A DNA stretch of 30,014 bases from M55B112 sp040880545 (GTDB lineage Bacteria > Bacteroidota > Bacteroidia > Bacteroidales > GCA-2748055): the NCBI GenBank assembly GCA_040880545.1, contig JBBDIE010000080.1, positions 1 through 30,014 on the forward strand. The letters run 5' to 3'. Under the pieces are notes generated by a model. The model had not been told where the DNA came from and ran no database searches. It was given only the letters and a program-made list of their open reading frames with translations. Position numbers and translations under genes: made by a program. Of the stretch, positions 1 to 7,702 are shown piece by piece; the stretch's first letter is position 1; each line of letters opens with the position of its first letter.

Positions 1-139
1 TACTAGTGGCAAAAAGGAAACTATATTTATTTTTCATATTTGATAAGAAAGCGTTAAGTGCAAGGCATGCGATGACTGTTTTGAAGTCGGACATCATGCA
101 GTAATTATCGTATTCTTACAACCAATAATTTTTACATTT

Positions 140-1030
140 ATGAGTACCATATTGGAGATCAGCAATCTATCCAAATCCTACCGGTCCGTAAAAGCGGTTA
201 AAAACCTCTCCCTCCGGATAGAACAGGGGCAATCGTACGGTCTGCTGGGGCCCAACGGGAGCGGAAAAACCACCACACTATCTGTAATTGTTGGTATTTT
301 AAGGCAAGATACCGGGACATACAGCTGGTTCGGGGAATTACCCAGGCCGGAACAGCGTACAAAGATCGGTTCGCTGATTGAAACACCCCATTTCTATCCT
401 TACCTTACCCTGGAAAAAAACCTGAGGATCATCTGTAAAATCAAAAAAATCGGCGATGATGATATCGACACCGTACTTACAGAGACAAAACTTTATGATC
501 GGAGACACTCCAGGTTTAAAACCCTGTCGCTTGGCATGAAACAACGCCTGGGCATCGCTGCCGCTCTGCTTGGCGATCCGCAGGTACTGGTACTGGACGA
601 ACCCACAAATGGCCTTGATCCGGAAGGAATCGCTGAGGTACGGGAAACTGTAATGGCACAGGTTGAGAAGGGAAAAACATTGATCATCGCCTCACATATT
701 CTCTCAGAAGTGGAGAAGATTTGCTCCCATGTGGCTATTCTTAAAAAAGGAGAACTGTTAACTTCTGGCTCTGTAAATGAAATACTTACAGAAGATGAAA
801 TTGTTGAATTTTCGTGTGCCGACAATGAAAAACTCCAAAAGATACTGGAAACAAGTGAACTGGTTACCGATACCCGGAACGAGAACGGGTTGCTGGTTGC
901 AACACTCGCGCCCGGCAAAAAAATCAGTGACCTGAACAGGTTCGCTTTCGAGAACAAGGTCGTTATCGATCACCTGTTGAGCCGGAAAAAAAGCCTGGAA
1001 ACACAGTTTCTTGAACTTGTAAAAGAGTAG
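140..1030 (+). CDS. ABC transporter ATP-binding protein, bacitracin/lantibiotic-resistance (BcrA/LanF-like) type
   Basis: ATPase subunit of an ABC-2 type exporter, expected to sit on the inner face of the membrane and power the permease encoded next. Of 296 residues, the nucleotide-binding domain fills about 1-220: Walker A GPNGSGKT (37-44), signature LSLGMKQR (129-136), Walker B VLVLDEP (149-155), D-loop GLD and H-loop His186. The Q-loop position reads SLIETPHFYPYL, with Glu81 in place of the usual Gln; this E-loop is known from LanF lantibiotic-immunity ATPases and BcrA-like proteins. Residues 220-296 form the C-terminal extension common in this family. The permease starts 3 bp after the stop, so the two genes are surely cotranscribed. 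The substrate is unknown: a peptide antibiotic or other hydrophobic compound is inferred only from the E-loop. The ATG at 140 begins a normal family N-terminus. Confidence 0.93.
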   Translation: MSTILEISNLSKSYRSVKAVKNLSLRIEQGQSYGLLGPNGSGKTTTLSVIVGILRQDTGTYSWFGELPRPEQRTKIGSLIETPHFYPYLTLEKNLRIICKIKKIGDDDIDTVLTETKLYDRRHSRFKTLSLGMKQRLGIAAALLGDPQVLVLDEPTNGLDPEGIAEVRETVMAQVEKGKTLIIASHILSEVEKICSHVAILKKGELLTSGSVNEILTEDEIVEFSCADNEKLQKILETSELVTDTRNENGLLVATLAPGKKISDLNRFAFENKVVIDHLLSRKKSLETQFLELVKE

Positions 1031-1033
1031 AAA

Positions 1034-1855
1034 ATGAAAAAATTAATCCGTATTGAACAGATAAAAATTTTCAACTACGCCCCGTTCCGGATATTACTTG
1101 GCCTCTATGTAGTTGCCATTGTACTGGGCCTGGTGATCTATCCCCTGCTGGACAAACAGATTCCTGTAATATCCCTGAGCGATGTGTTCCGGTTTCCGGA
1201 TGTATGGCCGTTTATGACATGGATCACGGAACCATATAATATTCTGCTGGCACTGATTGTCATCATGATCACCACCAACGAATTCACAAACCACACCTTT
1301 AAAACACAGGTAATATTCGGACTTGGACGTAAGGAGCTGCTTACACAGAAGATCGTACTGATTATATTTCTGGCAACCCTGGCCACTGTGCTGATTGCGC
1401 TGACTTCTGTGCTTCTGGGGCTGACCTACAGTTATAAACTGACCTTCAGGATATTGTTGGAAAATTCGTGGATGCTCCTGCCCTACTTTCTCTCGTCGGT
1501 TACCTATATGATATTCGGACTCTTTTTCGCACTGATCATTAAAAACACCGCTTTATCCATCCTGAGCTTTATCGGACTGAGATCGTTTGTGGAACCAGTA
1601 CTGTTCCTGATCTTTCGCGAAAATGAGCTCAGATGGTTCTTCCCCATGCGGGCCAATACCAGGCTGACCCCGCTGCCCAACCTGCTGGAAATATTCCAGA
1701 AAAAAATGGATGCTTCTCAGCCAATTGATGAAGCATCCATTGATATCCTGCCCAAAGGACTTCCCCTCTGGATAAATGTACTGGTTGTTTTAGGGTACCT
1801 GTCCCTTGTGATCTTCTTTTCCTACAGAATTATGGAAAGAAAGAGGTTGACGTAA
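1034..1855 (+). CDS. ABC-2 type transporter permease
   Basis: Membrane partner of the preceding ATPase. The 273-residue protein has about six hydrophobic segments (near residues 19-37, 68-83, 105-128, 145-170, 172-195 and 248-268). A polar loop follows the second segment (TTNEFTNHTFKTQ), as in ABC-2 permeases of the BcrB/LanE/G kind, where the first cytoplasmic stretch contacts the ATPase. Size and topology match a half-transporter, so the working unit would be two ATPases with two permeases. The start ATG lies 3 bp downstream of the ATPase stop, which indicates translational coupling. The gene ends 24 bp before the convergent OppC-like gene, and no convincing terminator hairpin is visible between them. 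There is no two-component sensor next door of the kind that often regulates such exporters. Transported substrate not identifiable. Confidence 0.88.
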   Translation: MKKLIRIEQIKIFNYAPFRILLGLYVVAIVLGLVIYPLLDKQIPVISLSDVFRFPDVWPFMTWITEPYNILLALIVIMITTNEFTNHTFKTQVIFGLGRKELLTQKIVLIIFLATLATVLIALTSVLLGLTYSYKLTFRILLENSWMLLPYFLSSVTYMIFGLFFALIIKNTALSILSFIGLRSFVEPVLFLIFRENELRWFFPMRANTRLTPLPNLLEIFQKKMDASQPIDEASIDILPKGLPLWINVLVVLGYLSLVIFFSYRIMERKRLT

Positions 1856-1879
1856 AGGGGGGCCGGTGATGGATGATCC

Positions 1880-3079
1880 TCAACTCCTGCTGTCAAGTGC
1901 ATCCCGCAATCCATTTCCAACCAGGGTAAAGGCCAGCACCATCAGCATTATTGCAAAGCCAGGGATAAAGGCCAGATACCCCATATTTACAATAATATAC
2001 CCGTAATGTTCCTTGATCATCCCTCCCCATGTTGGAACTGGGGGCTGCACACCTATACCCAGGAAACTAAGCCCTGCCTCCAGTAGGATCGCTGTTGCAA
2101 AATTGGCTGCAGAAATAATTATCACCGGGGAGAGGACATTCGGAATTATATGCCGGAAGAGTATTCTTCCTGGCCGCATTCCCACAACAACGGCTGCTTC
2201 AACATACTCCTTTTCGCGCACGGATAGAACCTGGCCGCGAACAACCCTTGCCACTTCCACCCACATGGTTAATCCCACAGCAATGAAAACCTGCCAGTAT
2301 CCTTTTCCCAGTACCAGGGTTATGGAAATGACCATCAGTAGTGTTGGCACCGACCAGACCACGTTCACCAGCCACATGATCAGCTTATCGATCCACCCCC
2401 TGAAATAACCGGCGATTCCCCCCAGCAATATTCCCAGGAATACCGATATCAGTACCGCGATAAAGCCCACAGCCAGGCTTACCCGGGTACCAAGAATCAT
2501 GCGACTCATCATATCCCGTCCAAACCTGTCAGTACCCAGTAAAAAAAATTTCTTCACCAGATGCTTTTCAATCACAATCTCTTTCAGATCATCGATCTTG
2601 CCGGTAATCACCTGGTCAGAATCCACACGGTTTAACCGGTAGGTTCCTTCAGAAAAGCTGTAGCCCGATTTTTCAATAGGGAAGCAGACATCCGCAAGCA
2701 AATATTCGGAATAAAACTGGTCATCTTTGTATTTTGAATACTCCCGGATGACGATCCTGTCCGCTTCAAACCTGTAATCGCTGAAAGGTACCATGGTATA
2801 GACTGGTCTCTTTCCCGTAAAGATCGATTTAATGAATCCCTGTTGTTCACCCTTCCTGTTTATGGCCACCTTAAGAAAATCACAGGTAAATCCCGGCTTT
2901 TCAAGGGCAATTTCAAGGATCTGGGAATTGGCATGGGGCGTCTTGTCTGGACTGATCATATAACCCCCGATGGAGGTAAGTACGGCCACCAGGATAAATA
3001 GTAATCCGCCGACGGAAACCGGATTCTTCTTAAACCTTATCCAGGCCAACTGGACGGGGGATATACCTGATTTATTCAA
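1880..3079 (-). CDS. OppC/DppC-like ABC transporter permease with a large periplasmic insert
   Basis: Inner-membrane permease of the peptide/nickel (Opp/Dpp) ABC family. An N-terminal OppC helix (about 21-41) is followed by the hallmark LGTDRFGRD at 181-189, then five or so helices and the EAA loop EYVEAAVVVGMRPGRI (291-306) that contacts the ATPases. Ordinary OppC proteins have LGTDxxGRD close behind helix 1. Here about 135 mostly polar residues (45-180), with two cysteines (66 and 132), are inserted on the predicted periplasmic side, giving 399 residues instead of about 300. The start is TTG; no ATG lies between the upstream stop and helix 1, and the next ATG (Met41) would remove that helix. 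No OppA, B, D or F gene is nearby, so the partners must be elsewhere. It is the last gene of the minus-strand run, 48 bp after the GT2 gene. Confidence 0.88.
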   Translation of the reverse strand: MNKSGISPVQLAWIRFKKNPVSVGGLLFILVAVLTSIGGYMISPDKTPHANSQILEIALEKPGFTCDFLKVAINRKGEQQGFIKSIFTGKRPVYTMVPFSDYRFEADRIVIREYSKYKDDQFYSEYLLADVCFPIEKSGYSFSEGTYRLNRVDSDQVITGKIDDLKEIVIEKHLVKKFFLLGTDRFGRDMMSRMILGTRVSLAVGFIAVLISVFLGILLGGIAGYFRGWIDKLIMWLVNVVWSVPTLLMVISITLVLGKGYWQVFIAVGLTMWVEVARVVRGQVLSVREKEYVEAAVVVGMRPGRILFRHIIPNVLSPVIIISAANFATAILLEAGLSFLGIGVQPPVPTWGGMIKEHYGYIIVNMGYLAFIPGFAIMLMVLAFTLVGNGLRDALDSRS

Positions 3080-3127
3080 AACCTGCTGCTCTTTTTCAAT
3101 GTATAGGCATGTTCCACCGGCGCCAAA

Positions 3128-4258
3128 CTATGTATAACTTCTCCCTTTCCATTGATATCTTCCTGCCATAGAACTGATGCCCGCTAATGTGATATAAAAA
3201 TAGTAAAATATCGCTGCCAATGGAAACAACCAAAGCAGCCTTTTCCTTCTGAACATCACAGCTGTCTGGTACAGCAGTATAAACTCAACGCCCGTTTTTA
3301 ACAGCCATGAGATCAAAAACAGCCAGGGCATCCATACGATCAAGAATGACCCGGCAAAAAAACAGGTCATAACTGTATTGGCCGTCCAGATTAAAAACGC
3401 AAGATACAGCAGTTCCCGATCGTGATAATACCTGGATTTGGAGCCCCATCTGACCCTTTGCCTGAAAAATGATGCTGGATCACCAGTAGGAGAAGCTGTT
3501 ACAAGGAGTTTATTCGAAGTGAAAAACAAGATTTCCCTGTTCCTTTTTTTAGCCTGTAATAACAAAAAAATATCGTCGCCAGATGCAGTTGGTATCCCCA
3601 GAAGATCATGCTTTACCGCTTCATAAAAAGATTTCCTGTAAGATAGATTGGCGCCACTGCACATGACCGGTTTTCCTATCAGTCCGGAGGCGATACCGGC
3701 CCCAGTGAGACTCATCAATTCAAGGGATTCGACCATGTTCCATAATCCCGCTCGCTCCCCTGCCAGTACTGGTCCTGCAATCACGTCCGCATCGCCAGAA
3801 CCTGCCATGGAGGCATGCCCGGAAATAAAACCTGCCGGAATTCTGCAATCGGCATCGGTCTGAATGATCCAGGTCCCTGTGGCCTCTTCACATCCTCTGT
3901 TGATTGCCTTCTTTTTCCCGGCCTCCTGTTCCCCCAGAGAAAAAAACTTAATATTTTTTACCCTGCTGCAGACTCCCCCCAGAAAAACAGCCGATCCATC
4001 CTCTGAATGATCATCAACAAAAATTACCTCATAATTAGGAGAGGCATAATCCTGGAGGGATAGATCATGCAGAAAATTTTCCAGGTGCTCCATCTCATTT
4101 CTTACAGGAATAACCAACGATATTTTCAGTTGATTGGAGGGCAATCCGGTAGGCGGAACACAAGATGCCTTTTTAATGGCCAGGCCATACCTGCCTATTT
4201 GCAGGCAATATAGCAGTACGATTGCCAGTCCGGTAATGGCAAGCAGAACAGCAGCCAT
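3128..4258 (-). CDS. Membrane-anchored family 2 glycosyltransferase
   Basis: Processive-type GT2 enzyme with its catalytic domain in the cytoplasm. One N-terminal membrane helix (about 2-26) precedes a GT-A domain at about 45-275: nucleotide-sugar site VDDHS (81-85), metal-binding TDAD (134-137), the acceptor/base region SGDD (226-229) and a QxxRW-type motif QRVRW (267-271). Three further hydrophobic segments (about 284-305, 310-335, 343-365) close the protein. This is the arrangement of polysaccharide or glycolipid synthases such as hyaluronan/cellulose-synthase relatives, but the sugar and acceptor cannot be told. The ATG start overlaps the stop of the response-regulator gene (TGATG), so the two are translationally coupled; a GTG one codon upstream is an alternative start. 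The coupling suggests, but does not prove, that the regulator and this enzyme serve one process. Confidence 0.88.
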   Translation of the reverse strand: MAAVLLAITGLAIVLLYCLQIGRYGLAIKKASCVPPTGLPSNQLKISLVIPVRNEMEHLENFLHDLSLQDYASPNYEVIFVDDHSEDGSAVFLGGVCSRVKNIKFFSLGEQEAGKKKAINRGCEEATGTWIIQTDADCRIPAGFISGHASMAGSGDADVIAGPVLAGERAGLWNMVESLELMSLTGAGIASGLIGKPVMCSGANLSYRKSFYEAVKHDLLGIPTASGDDIFLLLQAKKRNREILFFTSNKLLVTASPTGDPASFFRQRVRWGSKSRYYHDRELLYLAFLIWTANTVMTCFFAGSFLIVWMPWLFLISWLLKTGVEFILLYQTAVMFRRKRLLWLFPLAAIFYYFYITLAGISSMAGRYQWKGRSYT

Positions 4259-4632
4259 CACCCCAGTTTACTTTCGAGTAACCTGAAAAGATCCGGGAAA
4301 TTGATGGGTTTGGTAATGAAATCCGTACAACCTGCCTCCATACAGGCCGTCCTGTCATCTTCAAAAACATTGGCAGTGGCTGCAATTACCGGAATCTCGG
4401 TATTGAATTTACGGATGGTCTTTGTAACCTCCAGACCGTTCATTCCGGGCAGTTGAATATCCATTAATATCAGGAATATGTCCTGGTTGTTTTTAAAAAG
4501 TTCCAGGGCAGATAATCCGTCTGCTGCATGCAAAATCTGAAGATTAGATTTTACGAAGTGAGCCTCCATAAGTTTAAAGGACATGTAATTGTCTTCTACA
4601 ACCAGGATCTTTTGTCCGCTAAATACTTGCAT
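4258..4632 (-). CDS. Single-domain response regulator (CheY/DivK-like receiver)
   Basis: A 124-residue stand-alone receiver domain with no output domain. The full phosphorylation site is present: acidic pair Glu13-Asp14 for the metal, phospho-acceptor Asp58 in LMDIQLPG, switch Thr86 in AATAN and Lys108 in TKP. The sequence resembles the receivers at the C-termini of hybrid histidine kinases, so it may accept phosphate from a kinase elsewhere; no kinase is encoded in the window. Its stop overlaps the start of the GT2 gene, and it lies 21 bp downstream of the nucleoside transporter gene. Acting by protein contact, it could modulate the coupled glycosyltransferase or serve as a phosphorelay intermediate; both ideas are inference from position. 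Confidence 0.9.
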   Translation of the reverse strand: MQVFSGQKILVVEDNYMSFKLMEAHFVKSNLQILHAADGLSALELFKNNQDIFLILMDIQLPGMNGLEVTKTIRKFNTEIPVIAATANVFEDDRTACMEAGCTDFITKPINFPDLFRLLESKLG

Positions 4633-4653
4633 AACAATTTATAAAATGAAAAT

Positions 4654-6147
4654 TTAACCCAGTAAAATACCAACCAGGGTAGCCGACAACAGGGCTGCGA
4701 GTGTACCGGCCAAAAGTGCCCTTAACCCCAGTTTGGATAATTGTACCCGTTTACCCGGTGCAAGTGCCCCAATACCTCCGATCTGAATTCCGATGGAAGC
4801 AAAGTTAGCAAATCCGCAGAGCATATACACCGACATGATAATCGATTTTGTATCTGTAAACATTCCCGCGTCTTTCATATCCGACAGACTGATATAGGCC
4901 ACAAATTCCGTCATGATCAATTTCTTCCCCAGCAGTGACCCGGTAAGTGTAATGTCGTCAAAGGGGATACCGATCAACCACATGATGGGCGACAAGCCGT
5001 ATCCAAGTAAAAATTCAAGGCTGATCTCATCGTATCTGCCGTTGGTAGCCCTATCCACCAATTGATTCAGGGTGGTCCAGTCGCCGATCTTCACAAATAT
5101 AAAATTGATCAGTGCAATAAAGGCGATAAACACCAGCAACATGGCTGCCACGTTCACCGCCAGCCTTATGCCCTGTGCCGTTCCGTTGGAAATGGCATCC
5201 AGTACATTCTTGCCAATATTCTCCTGGGAGATCTGTATGGACTTGTCTGCCTTCTCCGTATTAGGCACCAGTATTTTCGAAATTACCACAACCCCGGGAG
5301 CCGCCATAACCGATGCGGCCAGCAGGTGTTTGGCAAAAATCAATTCCTGAACCTTGTCACCGCCCCCCAGGAATCCGATATAGGCGGCCAGTACTCCTCC
5401 CGCCAGGGTAGCCATGCCACCCGACATGACCAGGAGCATTTCCGATTCGTTCAGCTTCTCCAGATAGGCCTTGATCATCAGGGGAGACTCAGTTTGTCCC
5501 AGAAAGATATTCCCTGCCACCGAAAGACTCTCCGCACCCGATAGTCCCATGGAACGGGACATCAGGTAACCCAGTCCACGAACAATGTACTGTATCACAC
5601 CCAGGTAAAAAAGTACACTGGTAATGGCCGAAAAAAAGATAATGGTTGGCAGAATATTTATGGCAAATGTCTGAAGTGGTTTGGCAATCTCGCCTTCCGG
5701 GCCGCTTCCGAACAGGAATTCGGTTCCCACACTGGTAAAAAAGAGAATCTTTACAAAGATCTTGCCCACAAACTCGAACACAGACTGGAGCACAGGCATA
5801 TACAGAATCCCGATTGCCAGCAGCAACTGAATTACCAGCCCGACACCCACGGTTCTCCAGGAAATCGCTTTACGGTTTTTACTGAAGGCCCAGGCGATGG
5901 CGATCAATACAATCATGCCAAGAAGACCGCGTAAAATTCTGGTAAGGCTGAAGTTAAAGCCCACCCTGTCGGGAATCATATTGGTGAAGCCCGTTTCGGC
6001 TGCTTCAACGATGGTATCGGAATTGATGGCTGCTGTTTGCTCTATGGCATGTGTGGTATCAGATTGAACGGTGTCGGGGGTATTCGGATACAGCGGAACT
6101 GCAATCAGGCCTGCCAGGAGAAGGCAGCTTGCGAGGATTTTTCTCAT
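4654..6147 (-). CDS. Concentrative nucleoside transporter (CNT/NupC family)
   Basis: Sodium- or proton-coupled importer of nucleosides in the inner membrane. The 497-residue protein carries the CNT hallmarks: the gate-like segment LPTIIFFSAITSVLFYLG (166-183), the nucleoside-binding GQTESPL (217-223) and MSGGMATLAGGVLAAY (241-256), followed by C-terminal transport helices. At the N-terminus a hydrophobic stretch (about 4-20) precedes a 45-residue polar segment before the first core helix. This matches the signal-peptide-plus-linker N-terminus of larger CNT proteins and makes it longer than E. coli NupC (about 400 residues). LASC at 5-8 resembles a lipobox but is too close to the start to be one. 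The gene follows the BFN-UVR gene by 9 bp and precedes the response regulator by 21 bp, all on one probable transcript. Preference for purine or pyrimidine nucleosides is not readable. Confidence 0.93.
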   Translation of the reverse strand: MRKILASCLLLAGLIAVPLYPNTPDTVQSDTTHAIEQTAAINSDTIVEAAETGFTNMIPDRVGFNFSLTRILRGLLGMIVLIAIAWAFSKNRKAISWRTVGVGLVIQLLLAIGILYMPVLQSVFEFVGKIFVKILFFTSVGTEFLFGSGPEGEIAKPLQTFAINILPTIIFFSAITSVLFYLGVIQYIVRGLGYLMSRSMGLSGAESLSVAGNIFLGQTESPLMIKAYLEKLNESEMLLVMSGGMATLAGGVLAAYIGFLGGGDKVQELIFAKHLLAASVMAAPGVVVISKILVPNTEKADKSIQISQENIGKNVLDAISNGTAQGIRLAVNVAAMLLVFIAFIALINFIFVKIGDWTTLNQLVDRATNGRYDEISLEFLLGYGLSPIMWLIGIPFDDITLTGSLLGKKLIMTEFVAYISLSDMKDAGMFTDTKSIIMSVYMLCGFANFASIGIQIGGIGALAPGKRVQLSKLGLRALLAGTLAALLSATLVGILLG

Positions 6148-6156
6148 ATCGATCGT

Positions 6157-6783
6157 TTATTCTTTCTTCCGGCGTTTGATCTCATCCCGAATCTCTGAAG
6201 CTTTTTCATAATCTTCATTTAACACTGCTTTTTCAAGCATCTTCTTCAGGGCCTCCAGCGCCTGTCCGCTTAAATCTGTACGTTTCCTTGGTTCAGGAAT
6301 TTTAAAATCGGACTCATCTTCCACCTGTGGACCCTGTTCCACGGTCTCATCATCCACATCCTTTACCGAATCAAAATCAAGCACGATTCCCGCCTTATCC
6401 ACTATCTCCTCAGTTGTATAAATGGGGCATTTAAACCGAAGTGCCAGTGCAATGGCATCAGATGTACGTGCATCCAGTGTGATCATACGGTCTCCGTTAT
6501 CAAACAGAACATTGGCAAAGAATACACCCTCTTCCAATTTATGAATATTTACCTCAACCAGCCGGATACCGAAAGAGTCGGAAAATTTTTTGAACAGATC
6601 ATGGGTAAGTGGCCTGGGTGGATTCAGTCCTTCCAACTCAATGGCAATGGCCTGCGCCTCAAAACCCCCAACGATAATTGGAATTCTTCGGGCCCCCTCC
6701 TCTTCAGCCAATACAAGCGCATAAGCCCCCGATTGCGTCTGACTATAAGAAATTCCAAGCACGTTCAGTTTTATTTTCCCCAT
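6157..6783 (-). CDS. Bifunctional nuclease (BFN/DUF151) domain protein with C-terminal UVR motif
   Basis: Cytoplasmic protein of about 208 residues. The N-terminal BFN domain (about 1-135) shows the family's conserved blocks GISYSQTQSGAYAL, GGFEAQAIAIELEG, PRPLTHDLF and LDARTSDAIALALR. An acidic linker leads to a C-terminal UVR motif (about 168-205, with NEDYEKASEIRDEIKRR), the helical hairpin by which UvrB and UvrC interact. Plant and Thermotoga BFN proteins have been studied as nucleases or structurally, but the cellular role in Bacteroidota is not established, so a nucleic-acid or repair role is inference. The ATG at 6783 is chosen because the longer in-frame start is a TTG and homologues begin M-x-K-I-x-L. 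A well-formed promoter sits upstream at 6836-6866, making this the first gene of the minus-strand run that continues into nupC. Confidence 0.92.
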   Translation of the reverse strand: MGKIKLNVLGISYSQTQSGAYALVLAEEEGARRIPIIVGGFEAQAIAIELEGLNPPRPLTHDLFKKFSDSFGIRLVEVNIHKLEEGVFFANVLFDNGDRMITLDARTSDAIALALRFKCPIYTTEEIVDKAGIVLDFDSVKDVDDETVEQGPQVEDESDFKIPEPRKRTDLSGQALEALKKMLEKAVLNEDYEKASEIRDEIKRRKKE

Positions 6784-6835
6784 TCCTGATTTCAAAGATT
6801 ACTTTGGTTTCTGATCAACCCCCCTGTTACAAATA

Positions 6836-6866
6836 CAAATGTATATAACACGATAGACTCAGCAAA
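6836..6866 (-). promoter_or_regulatory. Bacteroidota-type promoter for the BFN-nupC run
   Basis: Read on the minus strand there is a -33 element TTTG (6866-6863), a 19-nt spacer and a -7 element TACATTTG (6843-6836). This fits the Bacteroidota consensus TTTG-N19/20-TAnnTTTG exactly. Transcription would start near 6832, leaving a leader of about 50 nt before the ATG at 6783. Confidence 0.65.
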
Positions 6867-6983
6867 ATTAAAATTTTTACCAAGGAATCATCGATTTATG
6901 ACCGTTAATTTCTCCCCCGATGTTAACCAGCATGCACAATTGTTATGGTTTTGTCCATCAGTAGAATAATTTTTTAGTAATTC

Positions 6984-7015
6984 TTTGTCATATCTTGCAA
7001 ACTTTTCTATCTTTG
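6984..7015 (+). promoter_or_regulatory. Bacteroidota-type promoter for rplU-rpmA
   Basis: A -33 element TTTG (6984-6987), a 20-nt spacer and a -7 element TATCTTTG (7008-7015) lie 36 nt before the bL21 start codon. The match to the Bacteroidota sigma-ABfr consensus is complete. It is divergent from the BFN promoter in the same 268-bp gap; the rest of that gap is AT-rich with no other feature seen. Confidence 0.7.
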
Positions 7016-7051
7016 CAGACCGAATTTGAAAACACTGAAAACTAACAGATA

Positions 7052-7675
7052 ATGTACGCAATCGTTGATATCGCCGGACAGCAGTTCAAAGTTGAAAAAG
7101 ACCAGAAACTGTTTGTGCACAGATTGGAAGGTGAGGCAGGGAGCAAGGTCTCTTTTGACAGGGTATTACTCATTGAAAATGGTGGGAAGATCACCTTTGG
7201 GAATCCGGTGATCAAAGATGCTGCTGTTACAGCCAACCTGGTAGAGCATGTAAAAGGTGATAAAGTACTGGTTTTTAAGAAAAAGAGAAGAAAAGGCTAT
7301 CGGAAATTGAATGGCCACAGGCAGTATCTTACCAGGATTGAGATTACAGATATCAATGAAAAGGTAGTGAAGAAGGCCGCTGAATCGAAAAAAGAGGAGG
7401 CCCCGAAAGCTGCAGCATCCAAACCGGCTGCCAAAGCAGCAACTGCTGAGAAGAAAGCGCCAGTTGCCAAAGTTGCAGCAACCAAGCCAGCTTCCAAAGC
7501 TGCTGAAACAAAAGCAACCGCTGCCAAGAAGCCAGCTGCTAAAAAGCCAGCCACCAAAGCTGCTGCAGATAAGAAAACAACTGCAACCAAATCAACTGCA
7601 GCTAAAAAGCCTGCGGCAAAAAAACCTGCAGCACCTAAGAAAGATAGCGGCGATAAAGCGGCAGATAAAAAATAA
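7052..7675 (+). CDS. rplU: 50S ribosomal protein bL21 with long Lys/Ala/Pro-rich C-terminal tail
   Basis: Large-subunit ribosomal protein that binds 23S rRNA. Residues 1-102 are a complete bL21: MYAIVDIAGQQFKVE at the start, then VLVFKKKRRKGYRKLNGHRQ (72-91) and YLTRIEITDI (92-101). Bacterial bL21 normally stops near residue 103. Here another 105 residues follow, almost entirely Lys, Ala, Pro and Thr in loose AAKKPA/AATKPA repeats, predicted to be disordered and strongly basic, resembling histone H1 or mycobacterial HupB tails. The reading frame is open throughout and ends 27 bp before rpmA, so this is not a frameshift artefact. The tail may touch rRNA, but that is inference. The usual bL21-bL27 gene pair and the upstream promoter confirm the core identity. 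Confidence 0.96.
   Translation: MYAIVDIAGQQFKVEKDQKLFVHRLEGEAGSKVSFDRVLLIENGGKITFGNPVIKDAAVTANLVEHVKGDKVLVFKKKRRKGYRKLNGHRQYLTRIEITDINEKVVKKAAESKKEEAPKAAASKPAAKAATAEKKAPVAKVAATKPASKAAETKATAAKKPAAKKPATKAAADKKTTATKSTAAKKPAAKKPAAPKKDSGDKAADKK
7372..7672 (+). repeat. Degenerate in-frame repeats coding the bL21 basic tail
   Basis: This stretch repeats variants of a short unit such as GCTAAAAAGCCAGC, coding A-K-K-P-A. Units differ at third codon positions and vary in length, so selection on amino-acid composition is more likely than recent slippage. It also creates a long antisense reading frame that is only a shadow. Confidence 0.6.
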
Positions 7676-7702
7676 TATTCAGAACAATAAAAAATATAAG
7701 TT

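Noticed and set aside
4569..4654. Sensor kinase partner for the response regulator hidden nearby
   Set aside because: No frame in the window shows HisKA or HATPase motifs; the neighbours are a transporter and a glycosyltransferase.
6124..6147. Lipobox-like LASC at the start of the nucleoside transporter
   Set aside because: The Cys is residue 8, too early for a lipoprotein signal peptide, and the protein is a polytopic transporter.
7372..7672. CRISPR-like or tandem DNA repeat array
   Set aside because: The repeats are in frame, degenerate and lack constant spacers; they encode the bL21 basic tail.
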